From a virus, in the IMG/VR virus record IMGVR_UViG_3300023179_000042, positions 41,754-105,753 of that record: a stretch of DNA of 64,000 bases. One strand, written 5' to 3'. The translations under genes and the position numbers were made by a program. Below are positions 1 to 7,936 of this stretch, piece after piece; the first letter of the stretch is position 1, and every line of letters begins with the position of its first letter. The notes beneath the pieces were generated by a model. The model made no database searches, was not told where the DNA came from, and saw only the letters and a list, made by a program, of their open reading frames with translations.

Positions 1-1053
1 GACACCGGGGGCTAGCGAAGCAGTAGCTCTTCCTTGTTCAGTAATTACTTCTCTATTTTGAGCCATGGCTAAAGCCATATCAACACCGGCTGTTCCTAAC
101 TTTTCTTGCATAAACATTAGTGTTGATTTAAAAGCAGCTCGCTGTTCGGGCGGCATTCTAGCAAGAGTAAGCTGGGCATCAGCTGACATTTTTTCTACTT
201 TATTTTTTTCTGCTAATTCTTCTCTACTTTTTCCTGTAATAGCAGCTAGTCTATCTAACTCAATTAGGTAATTGGCCGCCCCCTTGTTTAACGATTCTTG
301 TTGTTCTTTAGTTTTTTTTCCGCCTACGCTAAGACCGGATACATAACTTGCTATTGCATTAGCAGCTTCTTGTCCGCTATATCCTAATGCTCTAATTGTA
401 TTTCCAGCATCGCTATTTCTTATAGATAATGCCATTGAGCTAACTTGTTTGCGACCTTCTTCAACACTACCACCAAAAGTTTTTAAAGTTTCAGAATTTT
501 TTTGAATAAAAGCACTTTGTTCACTTAGTGTCATACCTAATCGCAAAGCTGTTACTCTCATTTCTGTTAAATTACCAGCAAATGTTCCACCAATTTTTGA
601 TATTGATCTATATTGTGCTAGCTCTTCTTCTTTTATCCTAGCAACAGTAGCAAATGCTCCGACTACCAATCCTGCTACAGGATGAATTTTATCAAAAATA
701 CCTTTTAGAGAATCTAATGCTACACTGGCACGACCAGTACCAGCCATGAGCTCTTGTCCAAGTGGCTGTAGCGAGCTACCCCAAGATCTAAGTTGTTCAA
801 CAACTAATCCGGATCCTACCCAGAGTTTCTTAAAAACACCGGCGCCCTGAACAGCCTGTTGTCCAACTTGTTCTAAACCAGCATTTGCGGTATCAACTTG
901 AAGACCACTTTTTGCAACCATCCTCTTGAGTTGATCAAGATTTTGTTTGTTAGCTGCCATTGACGATTGAAGTAGCAATCGTAAGGTTGCTTCAGTAGCC
1001 GCGTTATTAAGCTCTACTCGTTCATTACCAATGTTACCAAAGACTTCAGCCAT
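1..1053 (-). CDS. Tail tape-measure-like structural protein (3' part cut by window edge)
   Basis: The reading frame opens with ATG at 1053 (MAEVFGNIGNERVELNNAAT) and stays open to base 1, so only the N-terminal 351 residues are visible. They form long alpha-helical, Ala/Gln/Glu-rich stretches with a short hydrophobic segment near residues 125-140, as expected for a tail-length ruler. The ITGKSREELAE block resembles tape-measure-like proteins of marine T4-like phages. Position beside gp26 and gp51-like genes supports the role, because in T4 genes 26, 51, 27 and 29 cluster. Oddly it is divergent from gp26, sharing a 74-bp intergenic region with late-type boxes on both strands. It could instead be another internal virion protein; the missing C-terminus prevents a firm call. 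Confidence 0.6.
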   Translation of the reverse strand, partial: MAEVFGNIGNERVELNNAATEATLRLLLQSSMAANKQNLDQLKRMVAKSGLQVDTANAGLEQVGQQAVQGAGVFKKLWVGSGLVVEQLRSWGSSLQPLGQELMAGTGRASVALDSLKGIFDKIHPVAGLVVGAFATVARIKEEELAQYRSISKIGGTFAGNLTEMRVTALRLGMTLSEQSAFIQKNSETLKTFGGSVEEGRKQVSSMALSIRNSDAGNTIRALGYSGQEAANAIASYVSGLSVGGKKTKEQQESLNKGAANYLIELDRLAAITGKSREELAEKNKVEKMSADAQLTLARMPPEQRAAFKSTLMFMQEKLGTAGVDMALAMAQNREVITEQGRATASLAPGV

Positions 1054-1076
1054 ATTTTAAGCCAATAATGTATGTA

Positions 1077-1084
1077 TATAAATA
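1077..1084 (+). promoter_or_regulatory. T4-type late promoter for gp26
   Basis: A perfect TATAAATA box lies about 43 bases upstream of the gp26 start codon. In T4 this single -10 element is recognised by RNA polymerase carrying the gp55 sigma factor, and a gp55 homologue is encoded at 6997-7917. The following gene pair encodes hub-assembly proteins, which are late products. Confidence 0.7.
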
Positions 1085-1108
1085 ATAGATCAAATAATAA
1101 TCTTATAT

Positions 1109-1116
1109 TATTTATT
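1109..1116 (-). promoter_or_regulatory. Possible late promoter for the tape-measure-like gene
   Basis: Read on the minus strand the bases are AATAAATA, a 7/8 match to the late box, about 56 bases before the ATG at 1053. AT-richness makes chance matches likely, so this is tentative. Confidence 0.35.
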
Positions 1117-1127
1117 GGAGACAATTT

Positions 1128-1994
1128 ATGGACCAACCCCAAGCATCGGTAAATCCCTTACTAAATTACATGCGACAACCAAAAATTTACATCACACTTC
1201 CTAGTAATGGCGAGTATTGGCCCGAAGGAAGTTTGGTAAAAACCGAAACTAACGAATATCCAGTCTACAGTATGACTGCCAGAGATGAGTTGATTCTTCA
1301 GATCCCCGACGCCCTAATGAACGGGCAAGGTGTAGTTGATATGATACAGAGCTGTGTTCCTAACATTAAAAATGCCTGGGACGCGCCAAGCATCGACATT
1401 GATCTAATTTTAATTGCTATTAGATTAGCTACTTTTGGTGACAAATACACAGTTCCTTTAAACTTTTCTGACGATCTTGATATGGAGTATCAAGTAAGTT
1501 TAACGGATATTATTCAAACCTTGGCATCGTCAATTAAATGGAATCCAATTATTCCAATTAACGATCAATTAACTATCTATGTTAAACCTTTATCATATCG
1601 TGATATTACTAAAATGACTATTGCTGGTATGGAAACTCAAAAAATAATGGACATAGTGGCAGATGAAAGTCTAAACGAAGAAGATAAGGTTAACCTGTTT
1701 AAAGAAAGTCTAGGCAAATTAACAGCTATTACATTGGGCACTGTTCAGGCATCTATCTACAAAGTTGATACTCCTAATGGAAGTACAACAGATAAAAATC
1801 ATATTGATGAATTTGTTAACAATATTGACAAGGAAATTTTTAACCAAGTTCAACAGCACTTGGAAATGTTAAAAGATATCAATGCTTTGAAACCGATTAA
1901 GATTCCTGTATCTGATGAAATGCGAGAAAAAGGCTACGAAGGCGAATTTGTCGAAGTACCTATTCAATTTGATCCATCAAATTTTTTCGCCTAA
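1128..1994 (+). CDS. 26: Baseplate hub assembly protein gp26
   Basis: This 288-residue protein matches the T4 baseplate gp26 family (Pfam T4_baseplate). The conserved core reads MTARDELILQIPDALMNGQG followed by a VVDMIQSCVP block, then a conserved LILIAIRLATFGDKYTVP stretch. It acts in late assembly of the tail hub. A late promoter (TATAAATA) stands upstream and TTGGAGAC serves as ribosome binding site before ATG. The next gene starts five bases after the stop, consistent with coupled expression. It is longer than T4 gp26 (208 residues), mostly by a C-terminal charged helical extension from about residue 200. Family assignment is firm; the exact assembly role is taken from T4. Confidence 0.8.
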   Translation: MDQPQASVNPLLNYMRQPKIYITLPSNGEYWPEGSLVKTETNEYPVYSMTARDELILQIPDALMNGQGVVDMIQSCVPNIKNAWDAPSIDIDLILIAIRLATFGDKYTVPLNFSDDLDMEYQVSLTDIIQTLASSIKWNPIIPINDQLTIYVKPLSYRDITKMTIAGMETQKIMDIVADESLNEEDKVNLFKESLGKLTAITLGTVQASIYKVDTPNGSTTDKNHIDEFVNNIDKEIFNQVQQHLEMLKDINALKPIKIPVSDEMREKGYEGEFVEVPIQFDPSNFFA

Positions 1995-1999
1995 GGCTT

Positions 2000-2218
2000 T
2001 TGTATCTTGACCCCGAAGCGGTCAAATCAATGATTGAAAAATTTGAAAAAGATACAAAAGCCATTAAAGAAGAATTATTTAAAATGTGTTGGTACCTGAG
2101 AGGCGGACTCAGTTATACCGAAGCTTTAAATTTAAGTTTTGAAGAACGGCAAATTATTGGCAAGATAATTGAAAACAACCTTGAGATAACCAAGGAAACC
2201 GGACAACCGTTCTTTTAA
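2000..2218 (+). CDS. 51: gp51-like baseplate hub assembly protein (small form)
   Basis: This 72-residue protein has the pattern of the short gp51 annotated in T4-like phages of marine bacteria: a central WYLRGGLSYTEAL motif, an ERQIIGKIIENN helix and a terminal ETGQPFF. T4 gp51 is a much larger hub-assembly catalyst, so the name rests on family and position rather than length. The frame begins with TTG at 2000, six bases after the gp26 stop, with AAGG just before it. A later in-frame ATG at 2030 would give 62 residues and keeps the conserved part. Co-transcribed with gp26 from the late promoter at 1077. Confidence 0.5.
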   Translation: MYLDPEAVKSMIEKFEKDTKAIKEELFKMCWYLRGGLSYTEALNLSFEERQIIGKIIENNLEITKETGQPFF

Positions 2219-2219
2219 T

Positions 2220-2960
2220 TTATCTAGAAATTAATTTGCTCAAATAGACTACACGATCGTATTCTTCGTTGTAGCCTCGAACAAGGTTAGGATTATCATC
2301 TTCTGGCGGAGTCACTGCTGGAGCAGCAGGTTTAGCACTTGGTTTTTTGCTCTTTGTTGGCTTGACCGCACTTGCTGCATCTGCTGGAGGCACAGCCGGA
2401 GTTGTAGCTGTACTTGCGGCTGGAGCAGCGGTAGTTGCCGCCGGCTGTGCTGAAATAGCATCTAATTTATCTTTGGCATAGGCTACTACATTTTGTCGAT
2501 CTCTACTTCTAACTTTTTGTACACTTGCCACAGCTTGATCAACTTCTTGTTTGGCCTGACCGGCAGCAACACGATTGCTAGCTGCTGTTACTCCGGTAGC
2601 AGCTGGCGCCGAAACTCCACTAGCGGAACCAGTTGGTGCTCCAGTACCACTCAATGAACTTGCTGGCGCAGTACCACCAGCTGTAGCACCTGAAGCGGAA
2701 CCAGTTGGTGCTCCAGTACCACTCAATGAACTTGCTGGCGCAGTACCACCAGCTGTAGCACCTGAAGCGGAACCAGTTGACGCGGCAGGAGCTGTTTGGG
2801 CACTATCATCCCAACTACCCTTGGCATCTTGGTAACCTTTTTTAACATCTCTTCCAAATGCTTTTAGGCCACCAACTACGTGTCCAGCTGTTTTGCCAAT
2901 AACTGAACCTAGACCTTCGTCTATAGTTTCTTCAAGTACAATAATTTCATTGATTTTCAT
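2220..2960 (-). CDS. Low-complexity Ala/Pro/Thr/Gly-rich protein, probably virion-associated
   Basis: The protein (246 residues from ATG 2960; an upstream in-frame TTG at 2972 would add four) starts MKINEIIVLEE, followed by a Gly-rich amphipathic segment around residues 14-40. Residues about 50-130 are made of repeated Ser/Gly/Ala/Thr units, including two identical 24-residue units from the DNA repeat at 2623-2779. The rest is Ala/Pro/Lys linker with a short ordered C-terminus (RGYNEEYDRVVYLSKLISR). ATG 2960 is preferred because GGA lies at good spacing in front. A late box at 2988-2995 drives it, so a virion or assembly role is likely. No enzyme motif is visible and no specific function is recognised. 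Confidence 0.6.
   Translation of the reverse strand: MKINEIIVLEETIDEGLGSVIGKTAGHVVGGLKAFGRDVKKGYQDAKGSWDDSAQTAPAASTGSASGATAGGTAPASSLSGTGAPTGSASGATAGGTAPASSLSGTGAPTGSASGVSAPAATGVTAASNRVAAGQAKQEVDQAVASVQKVRSRDRQNVVAYAKDKLDAISAQPAATTAAPAASTATTPAVPPADAASAVKPTKSKKPSAKPAAPAVTPPEDDNPNLVRGYNEEYDRVVYLSKLISR
2623..2779. repeat. 72-bp perfect in-frame tandem repeat, about 2.2 copies
   Basis: Bases 2623-2694 and 2695-2766 are identical; 2767-2779 begins a third copy. The unit is a multiple of three, so it duplicates 24 residues without breaking the frame. Identity at every position suggests recent duplication or continuing copy-number change. Confidence 0.95.
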
Positions 2961-2987
2961 AGTCTTATCCAAAAAAATGATTAAAGT

Positions 2988-2995
2988 TATTTATA
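2988..2995 (-). promoter_or_regulatory. T4-type late promoter for the low-complexity protein
   Basis: The minus strand reads TATAAATA, an exact match to the T4 late consensus, with the predicted start about 22 bases before ATG 2960. Confidence 0.65.
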
Positions 2996-3000
2996 AGGAT

Positions 3001-3421
3001 TAAGGTGAACTTTGTTCACCTGCCCTTTCGCTTGTCGCTCATGGCAAATTTACATCGAAGATGTTTAAGTATCATCTAGATTAAGTGGTCACACTTTGCC
3101 CGCACAGGGCAAAGATTTCTGGGCATCATCTGAGTTGCACAGTCACATAGCGTTAGAGCATTACAGTGGCGGTTGACCGGTACCACGAGCTCAGTCTTTA
3201 TTCAACGGCAGGAGCATACAAATACGCTATCATTCATATGTCCGTTAGGGAATTACCCTTCTTTTTGCCTATTCATTCCTCTTCAAACAACCAAATCGCA
3301 GGTCTTAGTTAGCGATCCTCATCCTTTCGGGTAGTGGTTGAGTACTCTTAGCGGCGAGAGATTTCCGTCCCTGCGACCCGAGGTCCAGGTTTAGAGCACA
3401 CGAACTTGGCCTGTGCGAGCC
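3001..3421 (-). ncRNA. Gene-free, hairpin-rich region; candidate structured RNA
   Basis: No convincing reading frame lies in about 420 bases. Composition differs from the AT-rich neighbours. On the minus strand it can form many perfect stems: AGGTGAAC/GTTCACCT (3003-3021, 3-nt loop), CTTTGCCC/GGGCAAAG (3094-3114, 5-nt loop), a long-range TCGCAGG/CCTGCGA pair (3370-3376 with 3296-3302), ATAGCGT/ACGCTAT (3224-3230 with 3147-3153), GCACA/TGTGC (3412-3416 with 3396-3400) and AGGG/CCCT with a 5-nt loop (3247-3259). It follows the GIY-YIG gene directly. I do not recognise a known family: group I intron core elements, tmRNA and RNase P signatures were looked for by eye and not found. The strand is inferred from the neighbours. 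Confidence 0.4.
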
Positions 3422-3856
3422 TTAACCGTTTAATTTGCCTTTGATGTGTGAGCCATGGACACGGCACTGGATATGGCCGTTGTAATATTCATCTGATTCT
3501 AAGACTTGGTGTCTAAATTGCTCTCTTGCCTCAATATAACTACATTCTGCTTTAGATTTACAGTAGTAGAGTATTTCTCGTTTAAAATTATCTTTGCCTA
3601 ATTTATTAATATCTTCTGTTAGATTAGGACTGGACCCATAATATTCCTGCCAGTCACTGTCTATTTTGCTACGAATTTTTTTCTTTTTCTTGTTGCCGTT
3701 TTTTAACTTTACTGTTTTGTAGGTTGTTTTACTAAATTTTGCTAATTTTTTGCCTATGTATTTTTTATTATTTGAAATATTTGTTATGATGTAGACAAAC
3801 CCTACACAATCTTCGGGTAGTGCCTCAACTAAAGAATTTTGATAAAACCAAGACAT
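3422..3856 (-). CDS. GIY-YIG endonuclease-like protein (Seg-like)
   Basis: The 144-residue protein has a GIY-YIG nuclease signature: GFVYIITN at residues 19-26 and KKYIGKK at 31-37, about 11 residues apart. A basic linker and a helix with Glu (YIEAREQF) follow, where the family places its metal-binding Glu. Such small stand-alone nucleases are common in T4-like phages, where some are homing endonucleases (Seg proteins). It overlaps the next gene upstream by one base and ends the gp47-gp46 operon. The hairpin-rich region follows immediately after its stop. Whether it cuts DNA for homing or has a repair role cannot be told from the sequence. Confidence 0.7.
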   Translation of the reverse strand: MSWFYQNSLVEALPEDCVGFVYIITNISNNKKYIGKKLAKFSKTTYKTVKLKNGNKKKKKIRSKIDSDWQEYYGSSPNLTEDINKLGKDNFKREILYYCKSKAECSYIEAREQFRHQVLESDEYYNGHIQCRVHGSHIKGKLNG

Positions 3857-4170
3857 TATGGGTCAACATTTTCGTTCGCACCATTTTTCTTTTTAAATAA
3901 CTGAGTTCGTTGTAACCGATGTTGTCTTTGTTCTCTTCTTAATCTTTTTAATTCTTTCTCACCGTGTAATTTTGTCAAATATGCTTCTCTAATACTAACC
4001 ATCATTTCTTTTTCAAGCTCGCGCATTTCTTTTAGCATACGCCGACAATCTGTACTAGATATTTCACTTACATTGGTTAAAAAAGTCGTGTGTCTGTTAT
4101 AGTAGTTTACTATTAAAGAAACAAATTTGTGATATTGTTCCTTATAATTTTCAAGATGTTGATTAGACAT
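3856..4170 (-). CDS. Conserved basic coiled-coil hypothetical protein
   Basis: About 104 residues from ATG 4170 (a TTG two codons earlier is possible). The protein is almost wholly helical and charged, with a Lys/Arg-rich C-terminal half (KELKRLRREQRQHRLQRTQ) that could bind nucleic acid. The ATG lies inside the last codons of gp46 and the stop touches the GIY-YIG start, so it is translationally coupled within the gp47-gp46 operon. I do not recognise a function. A role near the gp46/47 recombination nuclease is suggested only by position. Confidence 0.55.
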   Translation of the reverse strand: MSNQHLENYKEQYHKFVSLIVNYYNRHTTFLTNVSEISSTDCRRMLKEMRELEKEMMVSIREAYLTKLHGEKELKRLRREQRQHRLQRTQLFKKKNGANENVDP

Positions 4171-5938
4171 AGTCAATATCGTTACTATAATTGGTAAAAC
4201 CGTTTTCTTTTATAACTTTCAATACATTGTTAACACGGCCAACCAATTCGTCCTTGTGCGATATTAAGTATATATTCTTATGTCGTTCTCTGGCCATTTT
4301 CTTTAGGACCGCAAGCCCTGCTTCGACACCAGCAGCATCCATTCCGGAGTCCATAAGCTCATCAACAAACAACAAATTAATACTTTGGTAAAGTCCTTCC
4401 CAAACATCTCTAAAGGCAAAACTTAGACTTAGTATTAATCTGTTTCTCTCACCTCTTGACAAATTGTCAAAATCTAAATCTTGTCCAAGTTGTGTGATTT
4501 CAACATTTAAGTCGTTTTGGAAAACAACTCTATGCGGTAGTCCGAGCTTGTCAATGTAGTATCCAAGTCGCTTGTTTAAATAGGTTAAATTTTGATCAAT
4601 AATTTTCTTACGAATAAAGCTATCTTTATTGGTTAAAAGTTTGTGTAAAAATTCTTGATGATCTTTTAGTTTGGTAAGTTCGTTAACAGTATCCCAACTG
4701 ATTTCTTGAATAGCTGTAGTCTTAAGTTCATCAATTTGTTCATTAAAGGGATTTTTTTCTTCTGCTTTAGATATTAGAGTTTTTTCCAAATTTTCTAAAT
4801 TGTTCTTGTGCCCTAGTGCTTCGGCTTCTGTATCGTAGTAGGTGTTAGGACGAGCAGGCATATCACCACTACCGATTTCGTCAACAATCTTTTTAAGATC
4901 CGAGGTTACTTTATTGAAATATGTTTCAGCCTCGAGCAAGTTTTTAACGGCCGTTCCTGACATTTCTTCGTGCTTATGATCGTGTAATGCTTGCTCGCAG
5001 GCAGGGCATGTTTTATTTTTTAATTGGTCAACTTCTCGCATGTACTTGTCGCGGGTTTTTTGAGCCTGCGTAGCTGCGCTTTCTAATGTAGCTTTTTGTT
5101 TGTTGAGGCTTCGGGTCTTGTTGTCGTATTCAAGCCAGGCTTTTAAATCTAGATGTGCCTGGAGTTCTGCTTCTATATCAACATTTTCTAAATTAACAAT
5201 AGCACGACCGAGATTTTCTAATTCTTGTTGATGTTTTTGATCCCAGGCATTACTTTTTAATTGAAGACTATCAATACTTCGTTGAATATTATCATTAGCA
5301 GTTTTAATACCTTGTATTTTGAAATCTTCTTGGCTAATAAGATCTTTAGTTTCTTTAATTAGAACCTTAAGGTTTTCTGCCTTTTCACTTAGTAAGGTAA
5401 TACCAAGAAGCTGTTCAATGATTTCTCGCTGATCAGCAGCCCTCATTGACAAAAAAGGCTCAGTGTAAGTATTAAGGGCTACAAGGTGCTTGAACATAGT
5501 ATGTGTCATTTCGAGCATTTGTTCAATACTTTTTTGTGTTTCTCGACTGTCGCCCTGGCTATCATCCTCTTCTTTGCTATCTTTTAACTGCTGATTATTA
5601 ACGAATAACTTAAGAATATTGGGTTTACGACCACGCTCAATACGATAGATATTATTATTTTTTTCAAACTCAACGGTGACTAACATGTGCTTCCCGTTAA
5701 TCTTGTTGATAAGATTTTCTTTTTTAATATTGGTTAAGGCCTGCCCATATAGGGCGTAGCTTAGTGCGTTGGCAATGGTAGTCTTACCGGTGCCGTTTCT
5801 GCTACCTGTATCGTCGCCACCGAGATCGAGGTTAGCACCAAGAACCAGCGTTAAATGTGAGCGGTCAAAATCTACAGCCTGAGTTTGGTTGCCTACGCTC
5901 AAAAAGTTTTTTACGGTTAATGTCTTTATTTTAAACAT
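4163..5938 (-). CDS. 46: gp46 recombination nuclease ATPase subunit (Rad50/SbcC family)
   Basis: The 591-residue SMC-like ATPase partners gp47 to resect DNA ends for recombination-dependent replication. Walker A is GSRNGTGKTT (about residues 45-54). Long coiled coils flank a zinc hook CPAC at Cys311/Cys314. The C-terminal lobe has the ABC signature LSRGERNRL, Walker B INLLFVDELMDSGMD and a switch His in YLISHKDEL. ATG 5938 overlaps the gp47 stop as TGATG, indicating coupling; a TTG one codon earlier is less likely. Length is close to T4 gp46 (560 residues). Confidence 0.95.
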   Translation of the reverse strand: MFKIKTLTVKNFLSVGNQTQAVDFDRSHLTLVLGANLDLGGDDTGSRNGTGKTTIANALSYALYGQALTNIKKENLINKINGKHMLVTVEFEKNNNIYRIERGRKPNILKLFVNNQQLKDSKEEDDSQGDSRETQKSIEQMLEMTHTMFKHLVALNTYTEPFLSMRAADQREIIEQLLGITLLSEKAENLKVLIKETKDLISQEDFKIQGIKTANDNIQRSIDSLQLKSNAWDQKHQQELENLGRAIVNLENVDIEAELQAHLDLKAWLEYDNKTRSLNKQKATLESAATQAQKTRDKYMREVDQLKNKTCPACEQALHDHKHEEMSGTAVKNLLEAETYFNKVTSDLKKIVDEIGSGDMPARPNTYYDTEAEALGHKNNLENLEKTLISKAEEKNPFNEQIDELKTTAIQEISWDTVNELTKLKDHQEFLHKLLTNKDSFIRKKIIDQNLTYLNKRLGYYIDKLGLPHRVVFQNDLNVEITQLGQDLDFDNLSRGERNRLILSLSFAFRDVWEGLYQSINLLFVDELMDSGMDAAGVEAGLAVLKKMARERHKNIYLISHKDELVGRVNNVLKVIKENGFTNYSNDIDYV

Positions 5939-6951
5939 CAAATATTTCTATAAATGTCAAGAAGTATATTTTTTTCAAATTGTTCTGATTCAATGTTAAC
6001 TAATTGTTCACTTACAATTTGATCTACACTTTCAAATTTTTGATCAGGATTGTCTTCAACAATTCCTTCGAGATTGATTTTATCTTGTATAAGACTAATT
6101 TCTCTGATGTCAAAGCGACCAGTGAAGTCTTCTTTGATAAAATTGGCTTCTTCGAAGCTAATATCAATATCGAGATTAACTTTTAAGTGCATTTTACTTT
6201 TCATTACTTCAGCTTCTCGATCGATTAAGTCGGAAAGTTTTATTGTTCTGTATTTTGGACAGTTATCCCAATCGATAAATCTTGGCTTTCCGCCCCATTC
6301 CATTACCATCATTCCGCGCTGATCGTCCCAGGTATCGGCAAAATTATGCGGAAAGGCATTGCCGATGTACCAAACACGCCCTTTATTTTGGCGCTTGTGA
6401 AAATGCCCGCTAAAGATATATTCTTGATTGGTAAAGTGATCTGCTTGAAGCTCGCCGTGGTCGGGCATTTGTACCATAGCATTCATCATGAACTGTGGTA
6501 GTTCAAAATGTCCAAACATGTACTTACTGTTTATCTTGCCAATTTCTTTCCATTCGTCACCTACCAACCACGGTACTAAAGCCACATCGTCTATGACGGT
6601 AACATCTTCGACTACAGTGACGCCTGGGATATGCCTACCAAAAATACTAGAATGGATATCGCGCTTGTCCTTAAAAAACAAATCGTGATTACCAGGAAAC
6701 CAGAAAAACTGGTTAAATGCAGCTCCGAGCTTTTCAAGGCACCTAATGCTTGAATCAAGAGTTACAAGATTTAGGCTATTGCGATTGTGGCTCCAATCGC
6801 CTAAAAATATGCCTGTGTCACAATTTTCTTTTTGTGCCTGCTCAATAAACCAATCTACAAACTCTTCGCAGTCTTTCAAGTGTGTAGCTGAGTTTCCTTT
6901 GAGTCCAAAATGTATGTCAGTAAAACAAGCAACCTTTTTAAACAAGGCCAT
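5938..6951 (-). CDS. 47: gp47 recombination nuclease subunit (Mre11/SbcD family)
   Basis: The 337-residue metallophosphoesterase is the nuclease partner of gp46. Metal-binding motifs are in order: FTDIHFG (Asp12, His14), FLGDWSHNRN (Asp52), PGNHDLF (Asn88, His89) and FSGHFHKRQ. T4 gp47 has 339 residues. The frame stays open to a TTG at 6969, but ATG 6951 is preferred because AGGAGA sits seven bases before it. It is the first gene of the recombination operon, followed by gp46 with overlapping stop and start. A possible extended -10 (TATAAT) lies about 30 bases upstream. Confidence 0.95.
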   Translation of the reverse strand: MALFKKVACFTDIHFGLKGNSATHLKDCEEFVDWFIEQAQKENCDTGIFLGDWSHNRNSLNLVTLDSSIRCLEKLGAAFNQFFWFPGNHDLFFKDKRDIHSSIFGRHIPGVTVVEDVTVIDDVALVPWLVGDEWKEIGKINSKYMFGHFELPQFMMNAMVQMPDHGELQADHFTNQEYIFSGHFHKRQNKGRVWYIGNAFPHNFADTWDDQRGMMVMEWGGKPRFIDWDNCPKYRTIKLSDLIDREAEVMKSKMHLKVNLDIDISFEEANFIKEDFTGRFDIREISLIQDKINLEGIVEDNPDQKFESVDQIVSEQLVNIESEQFEKNILLDIYRNI

Positions 6952-6980
6952 ATAATATTCTCCTGTCAAGAGTGTAACAG

Positions 6981-6986
6981 ATTATA
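6981..6986 (-). promoter_or_regulatory. Possible sigma70-type -10 for the gp47-gp46 operon
   Basis: The minus strand reads TATAAT about 30 bases before the gp47 ATG, but no good -35 is seen at 17 bases. A 15-bp palindrome ACTTGACAGTCAAGT (6988-7002) sits just upstream and overlaps the gp55 stop codon; it could be an operator or a chance repeat. Confidence 0.4.
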
Positions 6987-6996
6987 TACTTGACAG

Positions 6997-7917
6997 TCAA
7001 GTTTCTTCGGCCTCTTCTTCGCCGGATTCGATTTCGTCAGGCGTATCTTCAGACTTAGGCATTCTAAAGTTTTTGTATAGTTCGGCTTGTCTAGCAGTCT
7101 CTTCTGCGTACTCTTGTTGATTTTGTCTAGTAAGACTTGGCGTTAATCCATTCTGCTCTAGCAAGTCATCTCTAATATTTTGACTTTTCTTTTCGACATT
7201 TAGAATGCGAGTAAAGCTGTTTGTGACTGCCGCAGTATAATAGGCAAATGGATTATCTGACTTTGATTCGTCAAACTGTAGACCAATTTGACTTAATTGT
7301 AGTATTGCCTGCCCCTTCATCTCGTCGATATAGGTATAACCACGCCAGTTACTACGCTGAGCATAACGCTCACTTAACTTGATAAACATCTTACCTAAGT
7401 TTTCAGTAATGCGACCGTGATCCTTGCTAAACTTACCAGTCTTAATTCCGCCCTGCCAATGACTTTTACCTACACAGACTAATTCATTGGTTTCATTAAA
7501 CTTCCAATGTTGAAATGGGGGAAAATTAACTCTGTCATGTGCGTCAGAAGTACTTTTAACAGTTTTCTTTCTACCAGGAGCAGCCGGTATATGATCAAAT
7601 GTCATTATACGAATGACAATATCAGTTTTAGCAATTGTTTTGTAATCTGGCGTAACATCGAGCAATTTTGTTTTTTTATCGCCCGTGGCTCTTGCTTGAG
7701 CAAAGGCTTCGAGCCCTATTCTCTTAGCACGATTACGCTTTGCCTCTGCTATTGTTCTTATGTTGATTTTATCTAGGTTAGGAAGAATAATATCGTATTG
7801 ATGATATTCTGCTTTAACAAAGCTCGAAAATGAACATTTGCTACGATGTATTTCTGTTAGCAGGTCTTTATTGTTTAGATATTTTACTTTTCTTGGTGCT
7901 GGAAGCAAGGTGGTCAT
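6997..7917 (-). CDS. 55: gp55-like sigma factor for late transcription
   Basis: The C-terminal half matches T4 gp55, which directs RNA polymerase to TATAAATA promoters: a region 2-like run with KMFIKLSERYAQ, SNWRGYTYIDEMKGQAILQL and NPFAYYTAAVTNSFTRILN, then IRDDLLEQNGLTPSLTRQ. T4 gp55 has 185 residues. This protein has 306, with about 100 extra N-terminal residues of basic, mostly unrecognised sequence and an acidic tail (DEIESGEEEAEE) that could contact the sliding clamp, by analogy with the clamp-binding C-terminus of T4 gp55. It is divergent from the late module at 8032 and has its own sigma70-like promoter, fitting early or middle expression. Late boxes across the window fit its presence. 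Confidence 0.85.
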   Translation of the reverse strand: MTTLLPAPRKVKYLNNKDLLTEIHRSKCSFSSFVKAEYHQYDIILPNLDKINIRTIAEAKRNRAKRIGLEAFAQARATGDKKTKLLDVTPDYKTIAKTDIVIRIMTFDHIPAAPGRKKTVKSTSDAHDRVNFPPFQHWKFNETNELVCVGKSHWQGGIKTGKFSKDHGRITENLGKMFIKLSERYAQRSNWRGYTYIDEMKGQAILQLSQIGLQFDESKSDNPFAYYTAAVTNSFTRILNVEKKSQNIRDDLLEQNGLTPSLTRQNQQEYAEETARQAELYKNFRMPKSEDTPDEIESGEEEAEET

Positions 7918-7936
7918 ATTATTGTGGTTATTCCTT

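Noticed and set aside
2575-2835. 86-codon plus-strand frame over the 72-bp repeat
   Set aside because: It is the antisense shadow of the low-complexity gene and has no upstream ribosome binding site.
3003-3021. Intrinsic terminator AGGTGAAC/GTTCACCT
   Set aside because: The stem is perfect but no T run follows on either strand; retained only as part of the structured region.
3001-3421. Group I intron, tmRNA or RNase P RNA beside the GIY-YIG gene
   Set aside because: No recognisable P7/R-S core, tRNA-like ends or RNase P conserved blocks by eye, and neighbouring genes are not split by it. Kept only as an unclassified structured region.
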